Shown: positions 43,300 through 52,131 of the stretch, one piece after another
Position numbering within the stretch: the stretch's first letter is position 1
Layout of the letters: every line of letters begins with the position of its first letter
Origin: Paraflavitalea devenefica
GTDB lineage: Bacteria; Bacteroidota; Bacteroidia; Chitinophagales; Chitinophagaceae
DNA: 64,000 bases
Direction of reading: 5' to 3'
NCBI RefSeq assembly: GCF_011759375.1
Contig: NZ_JAARML010000001.1
Span: forward strand, 1,488,001 to 1,552,000
The notes under the pieces: generated by a model
What the model saw: the letters and a program-made list of their open reading frames with translations, nothing else
Databases searched by the model: none
Told to the model about the DNA's origin: nothing
Translations under genes and position numbers: made by a program

Positions 43300-44196
43300 C
43301 TACAATGCGTGGATGAGCTTAAAATATTGTGGCAATACCTTAATCTGCAACCGGGTGGGTGTGTCGCGTGGCTCTCCGTCAATATGCATGGGAGCGTTGC
43401 CTATGTTGGATATTATAAGTTCTTCGGTTTGAAAATAGATCACGGGCGAGCGGAGGGAGTTTTCAATATGCCGTAGTTTGCCGGCCAATACCTGCCTCAT
43501 CACCGTTAGGAGCAATAAAGGCTTGGCTACCTTCTTTACGATCACCACATCCAGTAAGCCATCGGACAATACTGCTTTGGGTGCAATCGTGAAATTGTTG
43601 CCAAACTGGTTACTGTTGGCAATGCTCACGAAAAAAGCCTCCGTGGTAAATGTTAATTTATTGGCGGCTATCTGGAAGGGGTAGGAGACTGCAGAAAAGA
43701 AATTGCGGGTAGTAAGGGAGGCGTAAGTGGCCAGTCCGCGCTTGGGTTGTTTGGCAAACTGGTGCGCTACCTGAGCATCAAACCCCAATCCGCACAACAT
43801 ACAGGCAAACTGGTCATTTACCATAAAAGCATCCGTGAGCCGGGCCTCGCCTGTAAAAACAATATTCAGCGCTTTTTCACTCGATTTGGGAATGCCGGCG
43901 GCAAAAGCCAGCCCATTCCCCGAGCCCATAGGTATAATGCCAAACTGAACATCCGTATCGGCCAATGCATGTACCACCTGGTTTACGGAACCGTCGCCCC
44001 CGCATACCACAATATCCGTAAAGCCTTCGGTAGTGACCTTTTTCCGGACCGCCTCATACTTCGCGTCAATATCGGTATCCATAATTTCAAAAGGGATACC
44101 TTTTGCCTTTGTATGCCGGGCAATCATCTGCTTCAGTGAACCTTTGCCCCTGGTGCCGGAAATAGGGTTAATGAGATAAATAATCTTTCTTGACAT
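43300..44196 (-). CDS. Diacylglycerol/lipid kinase, YegS/DgkB family
   Basis: A 298-residue kinase with the DAGK catalytic core: LINPISGTRGKG, VVCGGDGSVNQVVHALAD (the GGDGT-type loop, here GGDGS), and IPMGSGNGLAFAAGIP. It phosphorylates a lipid such as diacylglycerol in the inner membrane. The C-terminal domain ends in PMHIDGEPRDTPTRLQIKVLP. ATG 44196 fits better than the longer frame to 44214. Its neighbour is a patatin, so both may act in lipid turnover. Confidence 0.92.
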   Translation of the reverse strand: MSRKIIYLINPISGTRGKGSLKQMIARHTKAKGIPFEIMDTDIDAKYEAVRKKVTTEGFTDIVVCGGDGSVNQVVHALADTDVQFGIIPMGSGNGLAFAAGIPKSSEKALNIVFTGEARLTDAFMVNDQFACMLCGLGFDAQVAHQFAKQPKRGLATYASLTTRNFFSAVSYPFQIAANKLTFTTEAFFVSIANSNQFGNNFTIAPKAVLSDGLLDVVIVKKVAKPLLLLTVMRQVLAGKLRHIENSLRSPVIYFQTEELIISNIGNAPMHIDGEPRDTPTRLQIKVLPQYFKLIHAL

Positions 44197-44382
44197 GCGG
44201 CTGCAAAATTCCAATAATTATGGGAAAAGAACGCGAAGAAAGTAAGATTGTTTTATGAATGTCATTGAATTAAGTGCAAATGAGAGGCGCCTGGAGGCAG
44301 GATTCACCTGAGGAGGTTATTCTGCTATATCTTTACGCATGTATGTGGCATAAGATTTTTAAACACACTGCAAAAGGAAAAT

Positions 44383-44811
44383 ATGTCAGAACATACCCAT
44401 ACAACCAACGATGTAGACAGTGCTGCGCAGCAAATATTGATGCATGCTTATAATGCCTTCAATGCCCGTGATGTGGAGGCTGCCCTTGTTTGCATGGACG
44501 TCGATGTAGATTGGCCCAATGGCATGGAAGGCGGTTACCTGTACGGGCACAAAGCCGTACATGATTACTGGGTGCGGCAATGGAATATGATTGATCCGCA
44601 TGTAGACCCCGTGAGCTTCACCAATGGAGAAGATGGTAATATTATGGTAGAAGTACACCAGGTAGTATATGACCTGGAAGGAAACATCATCCTGGATGAA
44701 ACCGTTTATCATTCCTACCTCATCCTGCAGGGGCTTATAAAGCGTATGGAAATACGAAAGAAGGAAGCAACGCTTTTAGATACACAGCGTGAGCCATTAC
44801 CATTTCAATAA
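44383..44811 (+). CDS. NTF2/SnoaL-like small protein
   Basis: A 142-residue protein with the cone-shaped NTF2 fold: AYNAFNARDVEAALVCMDVDVDWPNGMEGG, GHKAVHDYWVRQW, and a C-terminal sheet with MVEVHQVVYDLEGN. This fold serves as isomerase, hydrolase or ligand-binding domain, and the sequence does not decide. A near-consensus -7 box (TATCTTTA) lies 48 bases upstream. The last 15 bases overlap the convergent fabH gene. Confidence 0.85.
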   Translation: MSEHTHTTNDVDSAAQQILMHAYNAFNARDVEAALVCMDVDVDWPNGMEGGYLYGHKAVHDYWVRQWNMIDPHVDPVSFTNGEDGNIMVEVHQVVYDLEGNIILDETVYHSYLILQGLIKRMEIRKKEATLLDTQREPLPFQ

Positions 44812-45846
44812 AGCGCTGGCCCAGGTAAAACCACTGCCAAAAGCAGCCAGGCATACCAGGTCGCCGTCTTTGACCTTTCCTTCCTGCCAGGCTTCACACA
44901 ATGCGATCGGCACAGAGGCTGCCGTGGTATTGCCATACCGGTGTATATTATTGTACACCTGGTCGTCTGTCAATCCCAGCTTCTGTTGTACAAACTGGGC
45001 AATGCGCAGGTTGGCCTGGTGAGGTATCAGCATCCGGAGGTCCGAAGGCTGGTAGCCATTGGCTGTGAGTGCTTCCATAATTACTTCAGGAAACTTAACC
45101 ACCGCTTTTTTAAATACGGAAGGACCATCCATAAAAGGGAAATTCTGGGCCTTGTCGATCATGGCATGGCTCATAAACATATCGGCTATTTCCGCCTCAT
45201 TGAAATCGGCCAGTGGCTGGTCTACCCAGTGATTGGCATGGGTGCCGGGATTATACATGGCCAGTATTTCGGCGCTTTCTCCATCGCTGTGCAAGTGGGT
45301 GCTTAAAATGCCCTGGTTCTCCTTGTTGGCAGGTTGCAATACCACGGCTCCGGCGCCATCGCCAAAGATCACGCTTACATTCCGGCCACGGGTACTGAAG
45401 TCCAGTCCAAACGAGTGTTTCTCACTGCCAATCACCAGCACATTCTTATACATACCGCCTTTTATAAACTGGTCGGCCACACTTAAAGCATAGATAAAAC
45501 CGCTGCATTGATTTCTTACATCCAGCGCCCCGATCTCTTTCATCTTCATGGCCCTTTGCACCAGTACGCCGCAACCGGGGAAATAATAGTCCGGGCTTAG
45601 GGTGGCAAACACGATAAAATCTATATCCTGTGGCGTAATGCCCGCCCGTTCTATGGCTATTTTGGCGGCTTCCACGCCCATGGTGGTAGTGGTCTCCTGT
45701 GTACGGTGGGCATAGCGGCGTTCTTTAATACCGGTCCTTTCCTGGATCCATTCATCACTCGTTTCCATGTATTTGGTAAGGTCCTGGTTCGTAACAACCT
45801 GTTCGGGTACATATAGGCCGATTCCGGCAATCCTGGAGCGTATCAT
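44797..45846 (-). CDS. fabH: 3-oxoacyl-ACP synthase III
   Basis: A 349-residue thiolase-fold enzyme that starts fatty-acid synthesis. The catalytic triad is visible: Cys in VRNQCSGFIYAL, His in IPHQANLRIAQ and Asn in RYGNTTAASVP. ATG 45846 is chosen; a TTG six bases upstream is in frame. No fab or acpP genes lie next to it, so it may act in a special lipid or polyketide route. The upstream region contains an unusual 11-bp repeat array. Confidence 0.94.
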   Translation of the reverse strand: MIRSRIAGIGLYVPEQVVTNQDLTKYMETSDEWIQERTGIKERRYAHRTQETTTTMGVEAAKIAIERAGITPQDIDFIVFATLSPDYYFPGCGVLVQRAMKMKEIGALDVRNQCSGFIYALSVADQFIKGGMYKNVLVIGSEKHSFGLDFSTRGRNVSVIFGDGAGAVVLQPANKENQGILSTHLHSDGESAEILAMYNPGTHANHWVDQPLADFNEAEIADMFMSHAMIDKAQNFPFMDGPSVFKKAVVKFPEVIMEALTANGYQPSDLRMLIPHQANLRIAQFVQQKLGLTDDQVYNNIHRYGNTTAASVPIALCEAWQEGKVKDGDLVCLAAFGSGFTWASALLKW

Positions 45847-45976
45847 AGGCAAGACATTTTAGCTGAACAAGTTAAGGAAAAGAAGATTGCACCGGAAATG
45901 AAACTATTGCAAAGGGAACCAATTAACGGGAAGCCTTGCTGGCTTTAGGCTACGGTCTTGTATCGATCATGGTACT

Positions 45977-46104
45977 ACCATGGTAAGGTTACCTTAAGGT
46001 TTTCTTAGGGTTATCTTAGGATCATCCTCAGCTTTTAACCCTAGGAAAACCCTAAGAAAACCCTAGGATGACCCTAGGATGACCCTAGGATGACCCCAGG
46101 ATGG
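45977..46104. repeat. Inverted array of 11-bp tandem repeats (giant hairpin)
   Basis: Right arm: six adjoining 11-bp units at 46039-46104, CCCTAGGAAAA, CCCTAAGAAAA, CCCTAGGATGA (three times) and CCCCAGGATGG. Left arm: five degenerate units on the other strand at 45977-46031, for example revcomp CCCTAAGAAAA (around 45999-46009), with a 7-base centre CTTTTAA. The two arms are complementary, so the region can form a long imperfect cruciform. The 11-bp period is about one helical turn. It lies in the 413-bp gap upstream of fabH and downstream of the esterase stop, in non-coding DNA. Confidence 0.88.
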
Positions 46105-46212
46105 CAGGTAGATGATAGTAGGATTGCCCTTACCTGACCGGTAGTTAATAGGGTCAGAACAAGCTATTATGAAATCGCTACCAGAAGAGGATTTAACTAT
46201 AAGAAATATTGG

Positions 46213-46231
46213 TTTCCCGGTGAGCGGGAAA
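46213..46231 (-). terminator. Small hairpin after the esterase gene
   Basis: TTTCCCG (46213-46219) pairs with CGGGAAA (46225-46231). It lies 36 bases after the stop of the - strand esterase gene, but its T tract is poor. Confidence 0.4.
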
Positions 46232-46266
46232 TCCAGGTAAGAGAAAGATTATTAGTCTGTTAATGA

Positions 46267-47271
46267 TTAGTTTTTGAGCGTGTCAATCTTTAAAACGTCC
46301 AACATAAAGCGGGTAATTTCCCTTTCAACGCCGGCAACGTCGTGCGACTTGATCCAGGAACCCATTACATGGTTGCCGGTTTTAGGCATGGCCGCCGCCC
46401 GCTTTTGGTCCGTGGCCGTACCCAGTTCGTCAAACATCTTCAGCGCTGCGGATACCTTCACTACACTGTCCTGGTGCACCTCGTCACGGTAATAATACAG
46501 CAGCAGGGTGGGTTGTTTTACCTTTTCAAAAGTGACTTTATTCATGGAGGTTTCCAGCAATTCCTCCAGGTTTACAGCCGCTTCCAGCCGGTAAGGGCTG
46601 TTCCAGTATTGCTTGTAAATAGCGCGTTTGTCTTCCGACTCCATATAATTCGATCCCGTCACCAGCCTGGCTATCTGCAATCCCCAGGGATTATTGAGCA
46701 GCCAGGCATTGGGATCATTAATGGCAATATTGGGCGATAACAAAACCAGCGCATATATCTGCTGCGGGTAGCTGGCCGCCAGCTTCAGGGCGAGGGTGCC
46801 GCCGGTGGAAGTACCTACCAGGATCACCTTATCGCCCAATTGCTCCCCAATGGCCAGCGCTTCCTGTGCGCTTTCCCAATATTTATCTGCGGTCAGGTTC
46901 ACCAGGGCTTCCGGAGTATCAATACCATGTTCAGCCAGCCGGGACAGATACAAGTTGCAACCAAATTGCCGGGCAATATCCTTGTGTACCGGATCGCCTT
47001 CGCCCTGCGAGGCAGAAAAGCCATGCAGGTACACCAGCGAATAAGGTGTTTTGGTCCGGACTGAATCATTGGCCCAGATAATACGGGCTTCATTATCCGG
47101 CTTTATCTGGTGCTGTGCTTCATGAGTACGTACATATTGCTGAAGGGAATCGGCGGTGGCGGGTACCACCGGCATATCCAGGCGATAAGCAGGGTCTGCA
47201 GGTTTGGGGCCCATCAGGTAAACAATAACAATTACCAGGAGGGCGATAATCCACCATTTCTTCTTGAACAT
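46267..47271 (-). CDS. Membrane-anchored alpha/beta hydrolase (esterase/lipase-like)
   Basis: A 334-residue hydrolase with an N-terminal membrane anchor (residues 5-20, WWIIALLVIVIVYLMG). The nucleophile elbow is VGTSTGG, the HG motif is VYLHGFSASQGE and the C-terminal His is in TGNHVMGSWIKS; Asp is probably in YYYRDEVHQD. It likely acts on lipid or ester substrates at the periplasmic face of the membrane; no substrate can be named. Monocistronic. Confidence 0.85.
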   Translation of the reverse strand: MFKKKWWIIALLVIVIVYLMGPKPADPAYRLDMPVVPATADSLQQYVRTHEAQHQIKPDNEARIIWANDSVRTKTPYSLVYLHGFSASQGEGDPVHKDIARQFGCNLYLSRLAEHGIDTPEALVNLTADKYWESAQEALAIGEQLGDKVILVGTSTGGTLALKLAASYPQQIYALVLLSPNIAINDPNAWLLNNPWGLQIARLVTGSNYMESEDKRAIYKQYWNSPYRLEAAVNLEELLETSMNKVTFEKVKQPTLLLYYYRDEVHQDSVVKVSAALKMFDELGTATDQKRAAAMPKTGNHVMGSWIKSHDVAGVEREITRFMLDVLKIDTLKN

Positions 47272-47330
47272 GCGGTAAATTTGTACGTTAAATTAACGCA
47301 AAAAGCCAGGCTTGCATAAATTATCAATCC

Positions 47331-47555
47331 ATGAATTCCGAGACAGGTAAATACATCATACTCATTGGCTGTGGGGTGGTATTACTGGGGGTCATTATCT
47401 ACTTTTTTCATGATAAATTACATTGGATAGGACGCCTGCCCGGCGATATTCGCGTAGAGAAGGAAAACGTACGGTTCTATTTCCCCATCACCACCATGAT
47501 CCTGTTCAGCGTCCTGGTGAGTGTTATAGTGGCTATAGTAAGGAAATTCTTATAG
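47331..47555 (+). CDS. DUF2905 small membrane protein
   Basis: A 74-residue protein with two helices (about residues 8-25 and 52-70) and a conserved loop HDKLHWIGRLPGDIRVEKENVRFYFPI, in which GRLPGDI is the family signature. Function unknown. Lies alone before typA. Confidence 0.88.
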   Translation: MNSETGKYIILIGCGVVLLGVIIYFFHDKLHWIGRLPGDIRVEKENVRFYFPITTMILFSVLVSVIVAIVRKFL

Positions 47556-47632
47556 TTAAATTGTCAATGTTTGGTTGCCGGATTCGGCCATACAAAGAAA
47601 CGATTATCAAAATAATAAGTTTCCCCGATTCC

Positions 47633-47663
47633 TTGTCCCTCCCGCTGAATTAGCGTACTTTTG
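47633..47663 (+). promoter_or_regulatory. Bacteroidota promoter of typA
   Basis: TTG (47633-47635), a 20-base spacer and TACTTTTG (47656-47663), full consensus. Leader of about 75 bases to ATG 47744. Confidence 0.8.
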
Positions 47664-47743
47664 CGCCTCTTTTTGCCCGTTGAAAACCTGAATAGTAGCT
47701 AATCGCTTGCTGGCCAGTGGATCAACTTATTAACAAGTTAATT

Positions 47744-49558
47744 ATGGAAATAAGAAATATAGCGATTATCGCCCACGTAGACCACGGAAAGACTACCCTG
47801 GTAGACAAGATCTTACACGCCACCAAAGTGTTCCGGGATAACCAGGAAACCGGTGAGCTGATCATGGATAGCAACGACCTGGAGCGTGAAAGAGGTATTA
47901 CCATTTTCAGTAAGAATGCCTCCGTAACCTACAAGGGCGTTAAGATCAACGTGATAGATACCCCTGGCCACGCCGACTTTGGCGGTGAGGTAGAACGGGT
48001 ATTGAAAATGGCCGACGGTGTTTGCCTGCTGGTAGACGCTTTTGAAGGCCCGATGCCACAGACGCGCTTTGTGCTGCAAAAGGCATTGCAACTGAACCTG
48101 AAGCCTATCGTGATCATCAATAAAGTAGATAAACCCAACTGCCGCCCCGATGAAGTACACGACGCGGTATTTGAGCTCTTCTTCAACCTCGATGCTACCG
48201 AAGAACAACTGGATTTCCCTACCTTCTATGGTTCCGGTAAGAACGGTTGGTTCAACGATTCCCTCACACAGATTGATAACATCAACCCGCTGCTGGATGG
48301 TATCCTGAAGCATGTGCCGCCACCCAAAGTAAATGAAGGACCTGTACAGATGCAGATCACTTCACTCGACTATTCTTCTTTCCTGGGCCGTATTGCCGTA
48401 GGTAAAGTAAGCCGTGGCGTTCTGAAAGAAAACCAGCCCATCGCTTTGATGCAAACCAATGGCACTATTAAGAAGTCAAGGGTTAAAGAATTATACGTAT
48501 TTGAAGGCATGGGCAAGAAGCGGGTTACTGAAGTCGTGGCCGGCGACCTTTGCGCTGTAGTAGGTATTGAAGATTTTGGTATCGGTGATACCATTGCCGA
48601 TGCAGAGAATCCCGAAGCATTACCGGTAATCAGCGTGGATGAGCCTACTATGAACATGCTGTTTTCCATCAACAACTCTCCGTTCTATGGCCGCGATGGT
48701 AAATTTGTTACCAGCCGTCACCTGCGCGACCGTCTCATGAAGGAAACAGAGAAAAACCTGGCCCTGCGCGTAAAAGAAGCAGAAGGTGGTGGTGATAGCT
48801 TCCTGGTATATGGCCGTGGTATCCTGCACCTGGGTATCCTCATCGAAACCATGCGCCGGGAAGGATATGAATTAACCGTGGGCCAGCCCCAGGTAATCGT
48901 AAAAGATATTGATGGTGTCAGGTCTGAACCATACGAAAACCTGGTAGTGGATGTACCCCAGGAATTTGCTTCCAAGGTAATTGACCTGGTAACACGCCGT
49001 AAAGGGGAGATGCAGATCATGGAAACCAAGGGCGAAATGCAGCACCTGGAATTTGAGATCCCTTCCCGTGGTTTGATCGGTTTACGTACCCAAATGCTTA
49101 CCGCTACTACCGGTGAAGCTGTAATGGCGCACCGCTTTGTAGATTACAAGCCCTGGAAAGGCTCCATCCCCGGCCGCAATAACGGGGTGCTCATTTCCAA
49201 GAGCGCTGAAAAAACAACCGCTTACTCTATTGATAAGCTGCAGGACAGGGGTACCTTCTTCGTTGATCCGGGTGAAGACGTATACACTGGTCAGATCGTG
49301 GCTGAGAACATCAAGCCCGGCGACCTTGTAGTGAATGTAACGGAAGCCAAGAAGCTCACCAACCACCGCGCCAGCGGCAGTGATGATGCTACCCGCATCG
49401 CTCCCAAAACACTCATGACCCTGGAAGAATGTATGGAGTACATTCAGACCGATGAGTGTATTGAAGTGACGCCCAACTTCATCCGTATGCGTAAAGTGAT
49501 CCTGGACGAAAATGAAAGGAACAAAGTGCAGAAGTCTATGAAGACGGAAGCAGTTTAA
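47744..49558 (+). CDS. typA: Translational GTPase TypA/BipA
   Basis: A 604-residue ribosome-binding GTPase. G motifs: AHVDHGKTTLVD, DLERERGITIFSKN, DTPGHADF, NKVDKPN. EF-G-like domains III and V and the unique C-terminal domain follow. It helps 50S assembly and stress adaptation. ATG 47744 gives the family start (MEIRNIAIIAHVDHG); the TTG-like start at 47717 is upstream in the same frame. It has its own promoter and terminator. Confidence 0.97.
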   Translation: MEIRNIAIIAHVDHGKTTLVDKILHATKVFRDNQETGELIMDSNDLERERGITIFSKNASVTYKGVKINVIDTPGHADFGGEVERVLKMADGVCLLVDAFEGPMPQTRFVLQKALQLNLKPIVIINKVDKPNCRPDEVHDAVFELFFNLDATEEQLDFPTFYGSGKNGWFNDSLTQIDNINPLLDGILKHVPPPKVNEGPVQMQITSLDYSSFLGRIAVGKVSRGVLKENQPIALMQTNGTIKKSRVKELYVFEGMGKKRVTEVVAGDLCAVVGIEDFGIGDTIADAENPEALPVISVDEPTMNMLFSINNSPFYGRDGKFVTSRHLRDRLMKETEKNLALRVKEAEGGGDSFLVYGRGILHLGILIETMRREGYELTVGQPQVIVKDIDGVRSEPYENLVVDVPQEFASKVIDLVTRRKGEMQIMETKGEMQHLEFEIPSRGLIGLRTQMLTATTGEAVMAHRFVDYKPWKGSIPGRNNGVLISKSAEKTTAYSIDKLQDRGTFFVDPGEDVYTGQIVAENIKPGDLVVNVTEAKKLTNHRASGSDDATRIAPKTLMTLEECMEYIQTDECIEVTPNFIRMRKVILDENERNKVQKSMKTEAV

Positions 49559-49586
49559 GAATACTGATATTAACTGATTATACAGG

Positions 49587-49612
49587 AGCCGTCTGAAAAG
49601 ACGGCTTTTTTA
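49587..49612 (+). terminator. Terminator of typA
   Basis: AGCCGTC (49587-49593) pairs with GACGGCT (49600-49606), loop TGAAAA, followed by a T run. Confidence 0.9.
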
Positions 49613-49666
49613 TGCATTTTGAAATAGGAAAAGAAATTTCTATTTTGGGGTTATATACATATTCCT

Positions 49667-50536
49667 ATGAAGAATAAAGAAAAATACGCTGCTGTTATCC
49701 TGTTGTCGGTGCTGCAGGTATATAACATTGTCAGAAGCTTTGAATACTTCAAAACTTATTTTACCAACCTGGGTAATAGCTTCCGGTATGGTAACGGCTT
49801 AAACACCATACAAACGACAATGTATATACTGTTCGTTTTGCTGGACCTGGTATTGATCACTTTATTCTTCGCCTCCACCGGCCGGTACCAGGACAAAGTA
49901 TATAAGTTGTTGCGTTATTTGTTCCTGGTCACTTTTTTCCTTTATATACCTTATACAATATATGCCTATACCTCGGGCAATGTCTATTTCCAGAGTTTTA
50001 CTTTGCTGCAGAAGATATTACAAATTACATCGGTGCTTGCTAATATCGCCTGTGCGGTCTTGTTTTTGCGCGCGAAGCCGCAAACCCAGCCGCTTGCCAT
50101 TAACCTGGCCGAATATGAACTGGTAAATTATACTTCCATGGGGCACCGGTTTGTACATCACCTGCTGGATATGTTATTCATCGTCCCGGTATTTTTGTTC
50201 TGGCGTGAGGTACTATATGTAAGGAATGAATACATGCTGGAGCTACTTTTCCTCCTGGTTTACCTGGTGTATTGCTTTTTATCGGAAGCCGTATTTCGCC
50301 AAACACTGGGTAAAATAGCCACTAATTCCTGTGTAACCTCCAATGGCCCCGATCTGACAGCCGGCCGGGTACTGTTGCGCACATTGGCCCGCCTGATCCC
50401 TTTTGACAGGGCCTCTTTTCTCTTCCGGGCCAACTGGCATGATAAAACAACCTATACATCCGTGGTATACATTGATACCTGGGAGAAAGTGTTTGAGGAT
50501 TCAAACCCGGAGGACACGGCGGCTACCAGTAAATAA
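49667..50536 (+). CDS. RDD-family membrane protein
   Basis: A 289-residue protein with an N-terminal group of about four helices and a C-terminal RDD-type domain (from residue 150): MGHRFVHHLLDMLFIVPV, then helices, the TLGKIATNSCVTSNGPDLT loop and the LLRTLARLIPFDRASFLF segment. RDD proteins are of unclear role; some are ion or metabolite transporters. It stands between typA and the divergent LytS-type kinase. Confidence 0.82.
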   Translation: MKNKEKYAAVILLSVLQVYNIVRSFEYFKTYFTNLGNSFRYGNGLNTIQTTMYILFVLLDLVLITLFFASTGRYQDKVYKLLRYLFLVTFFLYIPYTIYAYTSGNVYFQSFTLLQKILQITSVLANIACAVLFLRAKPQTQPLAINLAEYELVNYTSMGHRFVHHLLDMLFIVPVFLFWREVLYVRNEYMLELLFLLVYLVYCFLSEAVFRQTLGKIATNSCVTSNGPDLTAGRVLLRTLARLIPFDRASFLFRANWHDKTTYTSVVYIDTWEKVFEDSNPEDTAATSK

Positions 50537-50557
50537 ATAGGCTGGTTGCCAGGAAGC

Positions 50558-51844
50558 CTATGCGTGGGAGTTTTTGATATCCAGCGATACAATAACCCGG
50601 GTACCGGCAGGTGCTCCCTGTTCATCAATCAGGTCTTTCACCACTGCCTGGATCCGGGCATCATGGATCTCATTAATAATATGAATGCGTTCATCCGTTA
50701 GCTTAATGCCCTGTTTTTGTAAAGTGGCAATGCGGCCTGTCCTCGATTGAGCCGAAGCGGCGCGGCCAATACCATTGTCTTCAATACTCATAAACAGCTT
50801 ATCATGGTTCAGCCAGTAATGCAGGTACAGCTCACCCCGCTCGTTTTCCTTGGGCATCAACCCATGCCAGATGGCATTTTCTACAAAGGGCTGCAGCAGT
50901 AAGGGCGGCACCATAATGGTACCACGGTTAATTTCATCACTTACGTTGATAATAACATCAAACTTATTGTTGAACCGTAATTGCTCCAGCTCTATATACA
51001 GTTCCAGCGATTTGATTTCCTGATCCAGCGATACCCATTCCGATTGGGCGCTGTCAAAGATCAGCCGGATAAGTTTGGAAAACTTCGTCAGGTAGCCGGA
51101 TGCCTTCATGGGCTCATTCTTCAGGATGAAATTGCCAATGGAGTTTAGGCTGTTAAATACGAAATGCGGATTCATCTGCAGCCTCAATACGGCCAGCCTG
51201 TTCTCCGCGATCTTCCGGTTGTTTTCATGCAGCCGGATAGTGGTGGTGCGGTAGGCGTCTTCCACCTGTGAGCGGACAATCTTATTGGCGCAGAGGGAGG
51301 CAATTGTATTGAGGATAAAAAGGTGCTTGGGCTGGAAAAAGTGCTTCTCGTGATGTTCCGCATCAATAATGCCCAGCACTTTTCCCTGGTAAATAATGGG
51401 CACCGTTATTTCGGAATAACGCACATCGTCATCCACAATATACCGGGGGTCGGTAGTGGTGTCGCCGATCATTTCAGGAATACCGCTCACGGCCACACTC
51501 CCTACAATACCTTTCCCCAGGGGTATTTCAATGGGCTCATAGATCTCGTAATCGCGTGGATTCTTAGGGCCATAGGCGGCCTTTTGGACCAGTACTTTCC
51601 GTTCTTCGTCAACCAGGTAAATAACGCAATCTTCAAAATTGAGGTGGGAAATGCAGTTCTTGGTAACATCCCAGAGGATCTCATCAATGGTGTTTTTCCC
51701 AAATAGGGAAGTGGCGAAATAATTGATCGTCCGTTCAATCTCCAGGTCATCAGATTGATTGGATTTTCGCTGCTTCATCAATAGCCATACAAGTACCCCA
51801 GTGATGGCCAGCAGCATCGCTATTATCAGATAATACGTTGTCAA
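50558..51844 (-). CDS. LytS-type sensor histidine kinase with GAF domain
   Basis: A 428-residue kinase. One N-terminal helix (1-22), then a GAF domain (residues 45-190, including CVIYLVDEERKVLVQKAAYG), a coiled-coil linker, and the LytS-type kinase core: phospho-acceptor His in MNPHFVFNSLNSIGNF, N-box ENAIWHGL and EDNGIGRA. Only one helix and no large periplasmic domain, so it probably senses a cytosolic ligand. It is divergent from the big sensor at 52132; the only response regulator nearby is LytTR at 55231. Confidence 0.92.
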   Translation of the reverse strand: MTTYYLIIAMLLAITGVLVWLLMKQRKSNQSDDLEIERTINYFATSLFGKNTIDEILWDVTKNCISHLNFEDCVIYLVDEERKVLVQKAAYGPKNPRDYEIYEPIEIPLGKGIVGSVAVSGIPEMIGDTTTDPRYIVDDDVRYSEITVPIIYQGKVLGIIDAEHHEKHFFQPKHLFILNTIASLCANKIVRSQVEDAYRTTTIRLHENNRKIAENRLAVLRLQMNPHFVFNSLNSIGNFILKNEPMKASGYLTKFSKLIRLIFDSAQSEWVSLDQEIKSLELYIELEQLRFNNKFDVIINVSDEINRGTIMVPPLLLQPFVENAIWHGLMPKENERGELYLHYWLNHDKLFMSIEDNGIGRAASAQSRTGRIATLQKQGIKLTDERIHIINEIHDARIQAVVKDLIDEQGAPAGTRVIVSLDIKNSHA

Positions 51845-52037
51845 AGCTTTGCCTGGATTTTAATAGTTGCCTAAACCGTTACCAGCAAAATAGTACAGAT
51901 TTGCCGATTATCCGCGGGTATTGAGTAGCTGGTCGTTTTTTCCCTGTGATCTACTCATTTAAACCAGTACCTAGTGCCTGTCAGTGGCTCATAATCAATA
52001 ACCAATTGCAGGCAATTAACTACCATTGGCTCAGAAA

Positions 52038-52054
52038 GTGAGTTATATACTCAC
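52038..52054. promoter_or_regulatory. Inverted repeat between divergent kinases, possible operator
   Basis: GTGAGT-TATAT-ACTCAC is a perfect repeat of 6-base arms, about 80 bases upstream of the large sensor gene and about 195 from the other kinase. A binding site for the LytTR regulator or another dimeric protein is possible. Confidence 0.35.
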
Positions 52055-52131
52055 TCATAATTGGGTATACATAGTTTGTTTATTAGATTTACTCCGTCGA
52101 CCACTGTCTTATTACATTTAATCGACATTTA

